NCBI GenBank assembly: GCA_963717125.1
Contig: CAVQVG010000017.1
Coordinates: 434,001 to 498,000, forward strand
Reading direction: 5' to 3'
DNA from: RYN-230 sp963717125
GTDB lineage: Bacteria > Actinomycetota > Actinomycetes > Streptosporangiales > Streptosporangiaceae
Length of the DNA stretch: 64,000 nt
Positions 27,206 through 34,584 of the stretch are shown here, piece after piece. A program made the translations under genes and the position numbers. The notes below the pieces were generated by a model. The model saw only the letters and a list, made by a program, of their open reading frames with translations, searched no databases and was not told where the DNA came from. The stretch's first letter is position 1. Each line of letters starts with the position of its first letter.

Positions 27206-27210
27206 CCTGG

Positions 27211-27219
27211 CACCTCCTC
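27211..27219 (-). promoter_or_regulatory. Strong Shine-Dalgarno deciding the TTG start at 27205
   Basis: On the minus strand GAGGAGGTG lies five bases before TTG 27205. No ATG or GTG is better placed, so the unusual TTG start of the acyltransferase gene is well supported. Confidence 0.8.
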
Positions 27220-27268
27220 GCTCTCCCGGGGCTGTGCTGTTAGCGTCGCCGCTCGCGAACGGCGAGGA

Positions 27269-27288
27269 TCAGGGCCGAAAGTCCCGAG
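27269..27288. promoter_or_regulatory. DosR/DevR-type box upstream of the acyltransferase-xfp-ackA operon
   Basis: On the minus strand the 20-mer contains GGGACTTTCGGCCC and fits the mycobacterial DosR consensus TTSGGGACTWWAGTCCCSAA at 15 of 20 positions. It lies 64-83 bases upstream of TTG 27205, a normal activator distance, and about 240 bases from the divergent cydD. Confidence 0.55.
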
Positions 27289-27524
27289 CCATGGCCCGCA
27301 GGCCCGTTCATCTAGGGTGGGCCGCGCCTTGCCGGGCGGCTGGTCGCCTGCATCACCATGATGGCCCGCCTGCTGTCGGTGCGCACCGCTGGGTGGTCCG
27401 CACGGCTTTCGCATCGGCCACGGCCCGGCCGGGGCGGCCGCCGCGATCCGCACTAGACTTGGCCCGTGATGACCTGGGTGGCCTCCGGCCCATCGGGCCC
27501 GGTCAGGCACGCCCCCGGCGGTTC

Positions 27525-29321
27525 GTGAGACCGGTCAACCCGCGACTGCTCCACTACGCCGCGGCCGCCCGGGGGTACCTGGTCCTCGCCGTCGCGACGG
27601 GCCTGCTCAGCACCGCGCTGATCCTGGCCCAGGCTGGACTGCTGGCGCACGCCCTGGCCAGCGCGGCGCTCGGCACCGGCGCCGCGGCGCTGGCCGTCAC
27701 GCTGGGCGTGCTGCTGGCCGTGCTGGGCGCCCGCGCGCTGACCACGTACGGCGGGGAGATCGCCGCGCTGCGCGCCGCCGCGGCGGTCAAATCGCAGCTG
27801 CGCCGCAAGCTGACCGCGCACCTGGTGCGGCTCGGCCCGGCCTGGCTCGGCGGGCAGCAGGTCGGTGAGCTGGCCGCGCTGTCCAGCAAGGGCCTCGACG
27901 CGCTCGACCCGTACTTCGCCCGGTTCCTGCCGCAACTCGTGCTGGCCGTGGCGGTGCCGGTGGCGGTGCTGGTCCGGGTGGCGCTGGCCGACTGGATCTC
28001 CGCGCTGGTCATCGCCGTGACGCTGCCGCTCATCCCGGTGTTCGCGGTCCTGGTCGGGCTGCAGACCCGGGCTCGCACCGAGCGGCAGTGGCGGCTGCTG
28101 GCCCGCCTCGGCGGCCACTTCCTGGACGTGGTGCAGGGGCTGCCCACGCTCAAGCTGTTCGGCCGGGCCGACGCCCAGGCCGACGTGATCCGCGACGTCA
28201 CCGACGCGTACCGGTCCGCCACCATGGCCACGCTGCGGGTCGCTTTCCTGTCCGCCCTGGTGCTCGAACTGTCCGCGGCGGTCTCCACCGCGCTGGTCGC
28301 CGTGGAGATCGGGCTCCGCCTGCTGGCCGGCCACGTGAGCTACCAGACCGCGCTGCTCGTCCTGCTGCTCACCCCCGAGGCGTACCTGCCGCTGCGCGCG
28401 GTGGGCGCCCAGTTCCACGCCAGCATGGAGGGGGTCACCGCGGCCGGCCGCGTCTGCGACATTCTGGCTCTGCCGCAAACGTCCGGGCCGATCCCAGTCA
28501 GCGGCCCGGTCCCGGCCGGGCTGGCCGCCGCGGCGTCTCTCCCGCCCGACCTCCGGCACGAGACCATCCAGCTGAACGCCCTAACCCTGGCTTATCCGAC
28601 CCGGCAGCGCGCGGCCCTGGATCACGTGTCCTATTCCATCCGGCCTGGTGAGCGGGTCGCGGTGACCGGGCCGAGCGGTGCCGGGAAGAGTTCGCTGCTG
28701 GCCCTGGTGCTGCGCTTCGCGGCGCCGACGGACGGCCGGATCACGGTCACCCAGGGGGACCATGGCGCGGACGCGGTGGACATCGCGAGCGTAGACCTGG
28801 CCGCCTGGCGGCGGCAGATCGCCTGGGTGCCGCAGCACCCGCACCTGTTCGAGGGGACCGTAGCCAGCAACATCGCGCTCGGCCAGCCGGACGCGACCGA
28901 GGCGGACATCGCGGGGGCGGCCGCCGCGGCCGGGGCCGCGGACTTCATCGAGGCGCTGCCCGGCGGCTACGCCGCGTCGCTCGGCGAGCGCGGCGCCAGG
29001 CTGTCCGCGGGCCAGCGGCAGCGGATCGCGCTGGCCCGGGCGTTCCTCCGGGACGCCCCGCTACTGCTGCTGGACGAGCCGGTCGCGCACCTGGACCCGA
29101 TCACCGCCCGGCAGATCATGGACACGATCGAGCGGCTGATGGCCGGCCGGACCGTGCTGCTGGTCACGCACCGCCAGGGCTGGTCCACCCCGGGCCTGGC
29201 CAGCACGGGTCTGGCCAGCACGGGCAGCCGGGAACTCAGGCTCGATCAGGGCCGCCTGGTGCTGGCGTCGGGCTGCCTCGGGACCGTGTCCACGCCCGGT
29301 GCCCTGGTGACGGCGCCATGA
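27525..29321 (+). CDS. cydD: ABC exporter subunit CydD (cytochrome bd assembly)
   Basis: 598 residues: a six-TM type-1 ABC exporter domain (about 1-330), then a nucleotide-binding domain with Walker A GPSGAGKSS, signature LSAGQRQR, Walker B LLLLDEP and H-loop VTHRQ. CydDC exports cysteine and glutathione-type thiols (or handles haem) and is needed to assemble cytochrome bd, the high-affinity terminal oxidase used at low oxygen. GTG 27525 is chosen from the protein start RPVNPRLL; the Shine-Dalgarno is weak. cydC follows after 101 bases. No cydAB is in the window. Confidence 0.88.
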   Translation: MRPVNPRLLHYAAAARGYLVLAVATGLLSTALILAQAGLLAHALASAALGTGAAALAVTLGVLLAVLGARALTTYGGEIAALRAAAAVKSQLRRKLTAHLVRLGPAWLGGQQVGELAALSSKGLDALDPYFARFLPQLVLAVAVPVAVLVRVALADWISALVIAVTLPLIPVFAVLVGLQTRARTERQWRLLARLGGHFLDVVQGLPTLKLFGRADAQADVIRDVTDAYRSATMATLRVAFLSALVLELSAAVSTALVAVEIGLRLLAGHVSYQTALLVLLLTPEAYLPLRAVGAQFHASMEGVTAAGRVCDILALPQTSGPIPVSGPVPAGLAAAASLPPDLRHETIQLNALTLAYPTRQRAALDHVSYSIRPGERVAVTGPSGAGKSSLLALVLRFAAPTDGRITVTQGDHGADAVDIASVDLAAWRRQIAWVPQHPHLFEGTVASNIALGQPDATEADIAGAAAAAGAADFIEALPGGYAASLGERGARLSAGQRQRIALARAFLRDAPLLLLDEPVAHLDPITARQIMDTIERLMAGRTVLLVTHRQGWSTPGLASTGLASTGSRELRLDQGRLVLASGCLGTVSTPGALVTAP

Positions 29322-29422
29322 CCGCGCCGAAGGGGCGCGCCGCCGACTGGACATGAGGGGGGAGCGGAGGGAGCGAGGAACGAGCGACCGAGCGACGAGG
29401 GAAGGAGGCAAGTGAAGGGGGA

Positions 29423-31243
29423 ATGGGGAGGCGGGTGGGGCCCCGGAGGCGCAAGGAAACAGAGCACCCGCTGTTCCGCCTGCTCCGGCTGGCCGGGCCG
29501 CTGCGCGGCCAGCTGGTGCTGGCTGTGGTGGCCGGCGCGGTGTCCACCGGCTGTGCCGTCGCCCTGCTGGCCACCTCCGGTTTCCTGCTGGCCCGGGCCT
29601 CGCTGCACCCCAACATCGTCGCCATCTCGGTCGCGGTGGTCGCGGTCCGCGCGCTGTCCGTCGGCCGCGGGGTGTTCCGCTACGTGGAACGGCTGGCCGG
29701 GCACGACGCGGCGTTCCGGGTGCTGGCCGACGTGCGGGTCCGCGTCTACCGGCAGCTGGCCCGGCTCGCCCCGGCCGGGCTGCGTGACTTCCGCTCCGGC
29801 GACCTGCTGGCCCGCCTGGTGTCTGACGTGGACGCCACCCAGGACCTGTTCCTGCGCGGGCTGGCCCCGCCGCTGACCGCCGTGCTGGTCGGGGCCGGCG
29901 CGGCCGGGGCGGTGCTGCTCATCCTGGCCCCAGCCGGCCTGGTGCTGGCCGCCGGGCTGCTGCTGGCGGGCCTGGTGGTGTCCTGGCTGGCCGCGGCCCG
30001 GGCCCGGCAGGCGGCCCGGCGCACCGCGCCGGCCCGCGGCGAGCTGACCGCCCGGGTCACCGACCTGCTGGCCGGGGCCGCGGATCTGCACGCCGCCGGC
30101 GCCCAGGACGCCGCGCTGGCCGCGACCGACGCCGCCGACGGCGAGCTGACCAGACTGGCCCGCCGCACCGCGGCGGGCGCGGCCCTGGGCAGCGGGCTGT
30201 CCCAGGCGGTGGCCGGGCTGACGCTGTGGGGCGTGCTGGTGCTCGGCGTGGCCGCGGTCGGCGGCGGCACGCTGAGCCGGGTGCCGCTGGCCGTGATCAC
30301 GCTGACCGCGCTGGCCGCGTTCGAGGCGGTGACCGCGCTGCCCGCGGCCGCCATGGAGCTCGGCCAGGCCCGGGCCAGCGCGATCCGGGTCGGCGCGGTG
30401 CTGGACGCCCCGGACCCGGTGGCCGAGCCGGCCACGCCGCGCCCGCTGCCCGGTGCTCCAATAACCGGTGCTCCAATAACCGGTGCCGTAATAAACAGTG
30501 GCGCGCTGCGGGTGAGCCTGCGCGGCGCCCAGGTCCGCTACCAGCCGGATGGGCCGCTGGCTATCGACGGGGTGGACCTCGACCTGACCGCCGGACGGCG
30601 GGTGGCGCTGCTCGGCCCCAGCGGGTCCGGCAAGTCCACCGTGGCCGCCGTGCTGCTCCGGTTCATCGACCTGGCCGGCGGCACGGCCACGTTGGGCGGC
30701 GCCGACCTGGCCAGCTACGCCCCGGCTGAGGTGCGCACCGTGATCAGCGGCTGCACCGAGGATCCGCACCTGTTCGACACCACCATCGCGGACAACATCC
30801 GGCTCGCCCGGCCCAGCGCCAGCCAGCCGGAACTGGACGAGGTGGCCGCGCGGACCCGGCTGCTGGCCTGGATCCGTTCCCTGCCGCGCGGCTGGGACAC
30901 CATGGTCGGCCCGGGCGGCGCGGCGGTGTCCGGCGGGGAGCGCCAGCGGATCGCGCTGGCCCGGGCCCTGCTGGCCGACCCGCCGCTGCTCATCCTGGAT
31001 GAGCCGACGGCGCACCTGGATCCGGGCAACCGGCGGGCGCTCACCGCGGACCTGCTAGCCGTGACAGCAGGCCGGGCCACCCTGCTCATCACGCACGACC
31101 TGGACGGGCTGGACCAGGTGGACGAGATCGTGGTGCTGGATCACGGCCGGGTGGCCGAACGCGGCACGCACCTGGACCTGCTCCGGGCCGGTGGGCTGTA
31201 CCAGCGGATGCAGGCGGCGGCGGGGAGCGGGCCTGCCCGCTGA
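29423..31243 (+). CDS. cydC: ABC exporter subunit CydC (cytochrome bd assembly)
   Basis: 606 residues: N-terminal TM domain (about 20-320) and nucleotide-binding domain with Walker A GPSGSGKST, signature VSGGERQR, Walker B LLILDEP and H-loop ITHDL. It is the partner half of the CydDC heterodimer. ATG 29423 has a G-rich Shine-Dalgarno (AAGGGGGA). The interdomain linker (about 343-357) contains a 15-bp tandem repeat with rare ATA codons. The 29322-29422 spacer is purine-rich and holds no gene. Confidence 0.9.
   Translation: MGRRVGPRRRKETEHPLFRLLRLAGPLRGQLVLAVVAGAVSTGCAVALLATSGFLLARASLHPNIVAISVAVVAVRALSVGRGVFRYVERLAGHDAAFRVLADVRVRVYRQLARLAPAGLRDFRSGDLLARLVSDVDATQDLFLRGLAPPLTAVLVGAGAAGAVLLILAPAGLVLAAGLLLAGLVVSWLAAARARQAARRTAPARGELTARVTDLLAGAADLHAAGAQDAALAATDAADGELTRLARRTAAGAALGSGLSQAVAGLTLWGVLVLGVAAVGGGTLSRVPLAVITLTALAAFEAVTALPAAAMELGQARASAIRVGAVLDAPDPVAEPATPRPLPGAPITGAPITGAVINSGALRVSLRGAQVRYQPDGPLAIDGVDLDLTAGRRVALLGPSGSGKSTVAAVLLRFIDLAGGTATLGGADLASYAPAEVRTVISGCTEDPHLFDTTIADNIRLARPSASQPELDEVAARTRLLAWIRSLPRGWDTMVGPGGAAVSGGERQRIALARALLADPPLLILDEPTAHLDPGNRRALTADLLAVTAGRATLLITHDLDGLDQVDEIVVLDHGRVAERGTHLDLLRAGGLYQRMQAAAGSGPAR
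30450..30494 (+). repeat. 15-bp tandem repeat with rare ATA codons inside cydC
   Basis: Three units (30450-30464, 30465-30479, 30480-30494; CCGGTGCTCCAATAA type) encode a GAPIT-like repeat in the linker before the nucleotide-binding domain. Each unit carries an ATA isoleucine codon, otherwise nearly absent in this GC-rich sequence. Confidence 0.85.
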
Positions 31244-31250
31244 GCTGCCG

Positions 31251-31676
31251 TCAGGCGGCCGTCTCGACCAGCCGGAAGCCGTCCACCATGTCCGCCTGGA
31301 TGGCGATGATGTCGTCCATCCCGTCGGCCACCCATGGCTGCAGCAGGTCCCGGTACCGGGCCACCTCGGCCTGGTTGGTGAGCCGGGTGGCCCGGCCCAC
31401 GATGATCACGCTCCAGCCCAGGCGCGTGTCCGGGTCGATGAGGTCCGCCTCGTAGGCGACGACCGTGCCGGACCGGTCGCCGACCGCCGCGCTGATGGCC
31501 GTGCGCAGGTAAGCCCGGATGATGACCTGATCACCGGCCACGGCGTGGTTGACCGGCCGGATGGCCGGCAGGGCCAGGTGGGTGAACACGAGGCGGCCCA
31601 GCGACACCGTACCGAGTAGCCGCAGTGACTCCGCCCGGGGCAGCGTCTCCAGCCGCCGCAGCGCAGTCATGGTCAT
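31251..31676 (-). CDS. Pyridoxamine 5'-phosphate oxidase-like (flavin/F420-type split barrel) protein
   Basis: 141 residues. The PNPOx-like split-barrel pattern is seen in LLGTVSLGRLVFTHLALPAIRPVNHAV, followed by a GTVVAYEADLIDPDTRLGWSVIIVGRA core. Related small proteins bind FMN or F420; Rv0080 of M. tuberculosis is a member controlled by DosR. ATG 31676 sits five bases after GGGAGG; GTG 31688 and ATG 31670 are alternatives. A perfect DosR-like palindrome lies 74-87 bases upstream. Convergent with cydC, eight bases apart. Confidence 0.85.
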   Translation of the reverse strand: MTMTALRRLETLPRAESLRLLGTVSLGRLVFTHLALPAIRPVNHAVAGDQVIIRAYLRTAISAAVGDRSGTVVAYEADLIDPDTRLGWSVIIVGRATRLTNQAEVARYRDLLQPWVADGMDDIIAIQADMVDGFRLVETAA

Positions 31677-31749
31677 GGCACCTCCCACCGGCCGGCGGTC
31701 TACGCCGGGCTAGAGCGTCACTATCCAGGGTTGCGGCCAGCGGCGGATA

Positions 31750-31763
31750 GGGACCAAGGTCCC
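31750..31763. promoter_or_regulatory. Perfect DosR/DevR-type palindrome upstream of the PNPOx-like gene
   Basis: GGGACC-AA-GGTCCC is a perfect 14-bp palindrome with the GGGAC...GTCCC core of DosR sites. It is 74 bases upstream of the PNPOx-like start, the expected place for an activator of that gene. Confidence 0.6.
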
Positions 31764-31771
31764 GGCAGCGC

Positions 31772-31797
31772 GCCCGGTAGACCCTAGTTGTCCGGGC
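31772..31797 (-). terminator. Hairpin after the MarR gene
   Basis: Inverted repeat GCCCGG (31772-31777) / CCGGGC (31792-31797) with a 14-base loop lies 19 bases beyond the MarR stop and just ahead of the PNPOx promoter. The short stem makes it a moderate candidate. Confidence 0.45.
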
Positions 31798-31815
31798 AGA
31801 ACTGTCTGATCCGGG

Positions 31816-32262
31816 CTAAACCCGGCGGGCCAGCTCGGCCAGCCCGCGGGCCAGGTCGCGGCGGCCCTCCGGGCTGAGCGAGGCGAGCGTCTGGTCCAGG
31901 GCAGCCCGGCGCTGGTCGCGCACCCACTGGGCCACCCGCTGCCCGGATTCGGTGCTGCGCAGCGTGATCTCCCGTCGGCTGGCCGCGGCCGGCTGCCGGG
32001 CCAGCAGGCCCGCCGCCACCAGCCGGTCGCACAGCTTGCTGGTGGCTGAGGTAGAGGCGCCCAGCAAGCTGGCCAGCTTGGTCAGGTTGATCGCGCCGGC
32101 GCCGTCCACGATGAGCAGCGCGCGCAACTGGGCCGGCGGTGTCACGGAGCCCAACTGCTCGACGGCACGCTGCCACGCCTCGGCCAGCACGGAAAGCCCG
32201 GCTTCGGCGCGGGCCAGGTCAGCCGGCTCGCCGGGCGAATCGCGGATCATGTTGCTGTGCAT
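31816..32262 (-). CDS. MarR-family transcriptional regulator
   Basis: 148 residues with the MarR winged helix: INLTKLASLLGASTSATSKLCDRL recognition region (about 59-84) and a basic wing with RREITLRSTE (about 95-105), flanked by dimerisation helices. The target is unknown; neighbours are the PNPOx-like gene and the GAF-ANTAR gene. ATG 32262 lacks a good Shine-Dalgarno; ATG 32250 is an alternative. Confidence 0.9.
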   Translation of the reverse strand: MHSNMIRDSPGEPADLARAEAGLSVLAEAWQRAVEQLGSVTPPAQLRALLIVDGAGAINLTKLASLLGASTSATSKLCDRLVAAGLLARQPAAASRREITLRSTESGQRVAQWVRDQRRAALDQTLASLSPEGRRDLARGLAELARRV

Positions 32263-32310
32263 CTGCGGGGAATGGTACTTCGCCGGCCGTGGACCTGCCG
32301 CCGACCCGCG

Positions 32311-33075
32311 CTAAGCCCCCGGGGCGTCTTCGGCGGGGGCCTGCCCGCCGACCCGCGTCACGATCTCGGTGGCCAGCTCGCGGAGCTTCATCCGGCGGTT
32401 GTTCGAGGCCCGGCGCAGGGCCTCGAACGCCTGGTCCGCCGGGCACTTCGACTCGGCCATGATGATGCCGATGGCGTGGTCGATGACGGCCCGGGAGGAC
32501 AGCGCCTGGTTGAGCTGGGCGGCCAGTTCCCGGGCCTGCTCGTATCGGCTGACGGTCACGATGGCGGCCGAGGCGAGCGGGACGAACAGCCCCACCAGCC
32601 CCTCGTCCAGCCGGTCGAAACCGTCCGAGCCGCGGCTGCTCAGATTCAGCGCGCCCAGCCGCTGGCCGCCCAGGCCAAGCCCGGCGGCCAGGTAACTGCG
32701 CAGCCCCATGTCGGTGGCCAGGGCGGTGAAGTCGGGCCAGTGCTGCTCGGCCTCGGTCAGGCTCCAGTTGTTGATCTGCTGCCGCCGGGCCGCGTCCAGG
32801 CAGGGCCCGTCGTGCATCAGGTACTGGCGGCGGTCCAGTTCCTCCTGTTCCGCATCGGTGGCCGCCACGGTGGCCGGCTTACCCTCGTCGTCCAGGACGG
32901 TGACGCTGGCCGCGTGACAGCCAGGGACGAGCCGGGTGGCGAGGGTGAGGATGCTGCCCAGGGTCTCCTGGACCGACTCGTCCTCAGCCAGCGTCCGGCC
33001 CAGCTCGGTCAGTGATTCGAGCAGGTCTTCGTACCGCTCGCTGGGCAGCGCGGCGGGCTCTTCCTCGGCAACCAC
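32311..33075 (-). CDS. GAF and ANTAR domain-containing antiterminator protein
   Basis: 254 residues: a GAF domain (about 20-180; CHAASVTVLDD, DGPCLDAARR) and a C-terminal ANTAR domain (about 185-243; LSSRAVIDHAIGIIMAE, RRASNNRRMKLRELA). ANTAR domains bind paired hairpins in nascent RNA and prevent termination; the GAF domain presumably senses a small ligand. GTG 33075 has an excellent GAGGAGG Shine-Dalgarno. Such proteins are numerous in actinomycetes and their targets cannot be guessed from sequence. Confidence 0.92.
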   Translation of the reverse strand: MVAEEEPAALPSERYEDLLESLTELGRTLAEDESVQETLGSILTLATRLVPGCHAASVTVLDDEGKPATVAATDAEQEELDRRQYLMHDGPCLDAARRQQINNWSLTEAEQHWPDFTALATDMGLRSYLAAGLGLGGQRLGALNLSSRGSDGFDRLDEGLVGLFVPLASAAIVTVSRYEQARELAAQLNQALSSRAVIDHAIGIIMAESKCPADQAFEALRRASNNRRMKLRELATEIVTRVGGQAPAEDAPGA

Positions 33076-33226
33076 GGTAACCTCCTCTCGGTCTGGCCAG
33101 GGTGACCGGCAGTCGGCTGCTGCCTGGTTATCTGCCGCTGACGGGCCTGCTCAAACGGCCGATCAGGCCAGGTCGGCCAGGACGCCGCCCCTGTAGGCGT
33201 CCGTGCCGACCCGGTCCACGAGCAGA

Positions 33227-33682
33227 TCACTGCGGTGCCGGGCGGCCGTGCAGAGCCGACAGGCGGTCCATGGCCTCAGCGGCGGGGATGCCGATGATGG
33301 CGGCGATCAGGTCCCAGCTCATATCCGCCTGCTGAGCCAGCTCCAGCAGACTGGCTTCCAGCCGGTCGAGATAGAGCCGCGCGTTGCTGAGCAGCACCAG
33401 GGCCGCCCCCACATCGAGTGGCTCCGCCGTACGCGGGCCGGGCGAGCCGGCCTGTTGCGCCACGGCGCTGACCGCGCGCAGGTCATCCAGCGGGCGGGGG
33501 AGATGCCGGGCGGCGGCCGGCACCGGCTGAGCCGCGGCGGCCCGGACCCGGCCGCGGGCCTGGGTGAGCCGGGCCCGCGCGCTGTCCAGCACGTCGCGAT
33601 CGGGCCCGGGAAGCGGGCCGGGGAGGAGGGGGAGGCCCGGCGCGGCGCTGGCCGGCGGCCCCCCGGTTTCCATTTCGAGCAC
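33227..33682 (-). CDS. Hypothetical protein with an HTH-like C-terminus
   Basis: 151 residues, unrecognised. The first half is Pro/Ala-rich. The second half has a helix pair (AALVLLSNARLYLDRLE) and SWDLIAAIIGIPAAEAMDRL, which resembles the helix-turn-helix of small actinomycete regulators. GTG 33682 is supported by AGGAG six to seven bases ahead; ATG 33673 is possible. A perfect 16-bp palindrome sits 13 bases upstream of the start, where an autoregulator would bind. Confidence 0.7.
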   Translation of the reverse strand: MLEMETGGPPASAAPGLPLLPGPLPGPDRDVLDSARARLTQARGRVRAAAAQPVPAAARHLPRPLDDLRAVSAVAQQAGSPGPRTAEPLDVGAALVLLSNARLYLDRLEASLLELAQQADMSWDLIAAIIGIPAAEAMDRLSALHGRPAPQ

Positions 33683-33694
33683 GGCTGACTCCTG

Positions 33695-33710
33695 CTGTCA
33701 CGAGTGACAG
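33695..33710. promoter_or_regulatory. 16-bp perfect palindrome upstream of the HTH-like gene
   Basis: CTGTCAC-GA-GTGACAG has perfect 7-bp arms 13 bases before GTG 33682, overlapping the leader. It is a good operator candidate; the cognate protein is unknown, with the adjacent HTH-like protein the first suspect. Confidence 0.5.
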
Positions 33711-33826
33711 AGGTAGCCACGCTGCCGGGCTACGTCCTGGTTGCGCTGGGCGCTTTTGGGAATTATGTGCATCCACGCACCCGACGTCAAACGGGACCCG
33801 CCGGGCGGCTGGGCTGGTGGCGGCGC

Positions 33827-34438
33827 TCAGTGCGTCCGCTTAGTCCATTGCGGCTCGACGGCGGACCATTCGGCCGCCCAGTCCTTCAGCCTTCTGCGGT
33901 CCAGCACCGACCTGGCCAGCCACAACACGATCAGCAGCACGATGCCGAGAACGGCCGGGGTGAGCGCGATCACCGCGATGACCCGGCTGGCGATCTGGCT
34001 CTCCCCGATCGGCGGGTAGACCAGCTGGCCCGTCGAATCGACCCAGATGGACTCGGTCCGGCCTTTCCGGCTGCCGACCGGTGCGGGTACCTCGCCGGTG
34101 CGCCGCTGCCCATCCGGGGCGGTCCACCGGGCCTTGGCCCAGACGAAGCCGGTGGCGCCGTACAGCGGGTCGTCGGCGGCCCGGGCCACCCTGTCCAGCA
34201 GCACCGCGGTCACCTGCCGCTCGCTGGCCGCCTGCGCCCGCGCCGCGCTGGCCGAGGCGGCGCTGGTCAGCCTGCCCAGCCCGATCGCGGCCAGCGGGCT
34301 GGCAATCAGGAACACGAGCACCAGGCCGATCCGCAGCCACGCCTCGGCCCGGTCCGAGCCGCGGCGGAGCGGGTTGGCATCCAGTCCCGCGCGGCGGGCC
34401 AGCGCAGCCACCCCGCGCATCGGCGTCCGCGTCACCAC
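33827..34438 (-). CDS. Rv1733c-like two-TM membrane protein
   Basis: 203 residues with one TM helix at about 36-55 and another at about 153-173 enclosing an extracytoplasmic domain. It shares the Rv1733c layout: NPLRRGSDRAEAWLR before TM1, RTGEVPAPVGSRKG, and IWVDSTGQLV. Rv1733c of M. tuberculosis is a DosR-regulon membrane antigen of unknown function. Divergent from the DosS-like kinase gene, sharing a 146-base promoter region. GTG start at 34438. Confidence 0.8.
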   Translation of the reverse strand: MVTRTPMRGVAALARRAGLDANPLRRGSDRAEAWLRIGLVLVFLIASPLAAIGLGRLTSAASASAARAQAASERQVTAVLLDRVARAADDPLYGATGFVWAKARWTAPDGQRRTGEVPAPVGSRKGRTESIWVDSTGQLVYPPIGESQIASRVIAVIALTPAVLGIVLLIVLWLARSVLDRRRLKDWAAEWSAVEPQWTKRTH

Positions 34439-34584
34439 ACCATCATCCCTCTAGCCGGAGCAGTCCGCTCCGCGACCTGCCACCTTCGCCGCTGGTGACC
34501 GGGGCCGCCCGCTACAGACAGGCGCAGCGGCCAGCCGTTACCGTTGGTTCAGGCTTATCAGCAGCCTAGGGCGTAGGGGAGGCC

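Noticed and set aside
29246..31015. 589-codon minus-strand frame opposite cydC
   Set aside because: It is a Gln/Gly/His/Arg-rich shadow; the plus strand carries all ABC exporter motifs.
34494..34509. Possible DosR half-site (GGTGACCGGGGCCGCC) between the Rv1733c-like and DosS-like genes
   Set aside because: About 8 of 14 core positions match, which is close to background for this composition.
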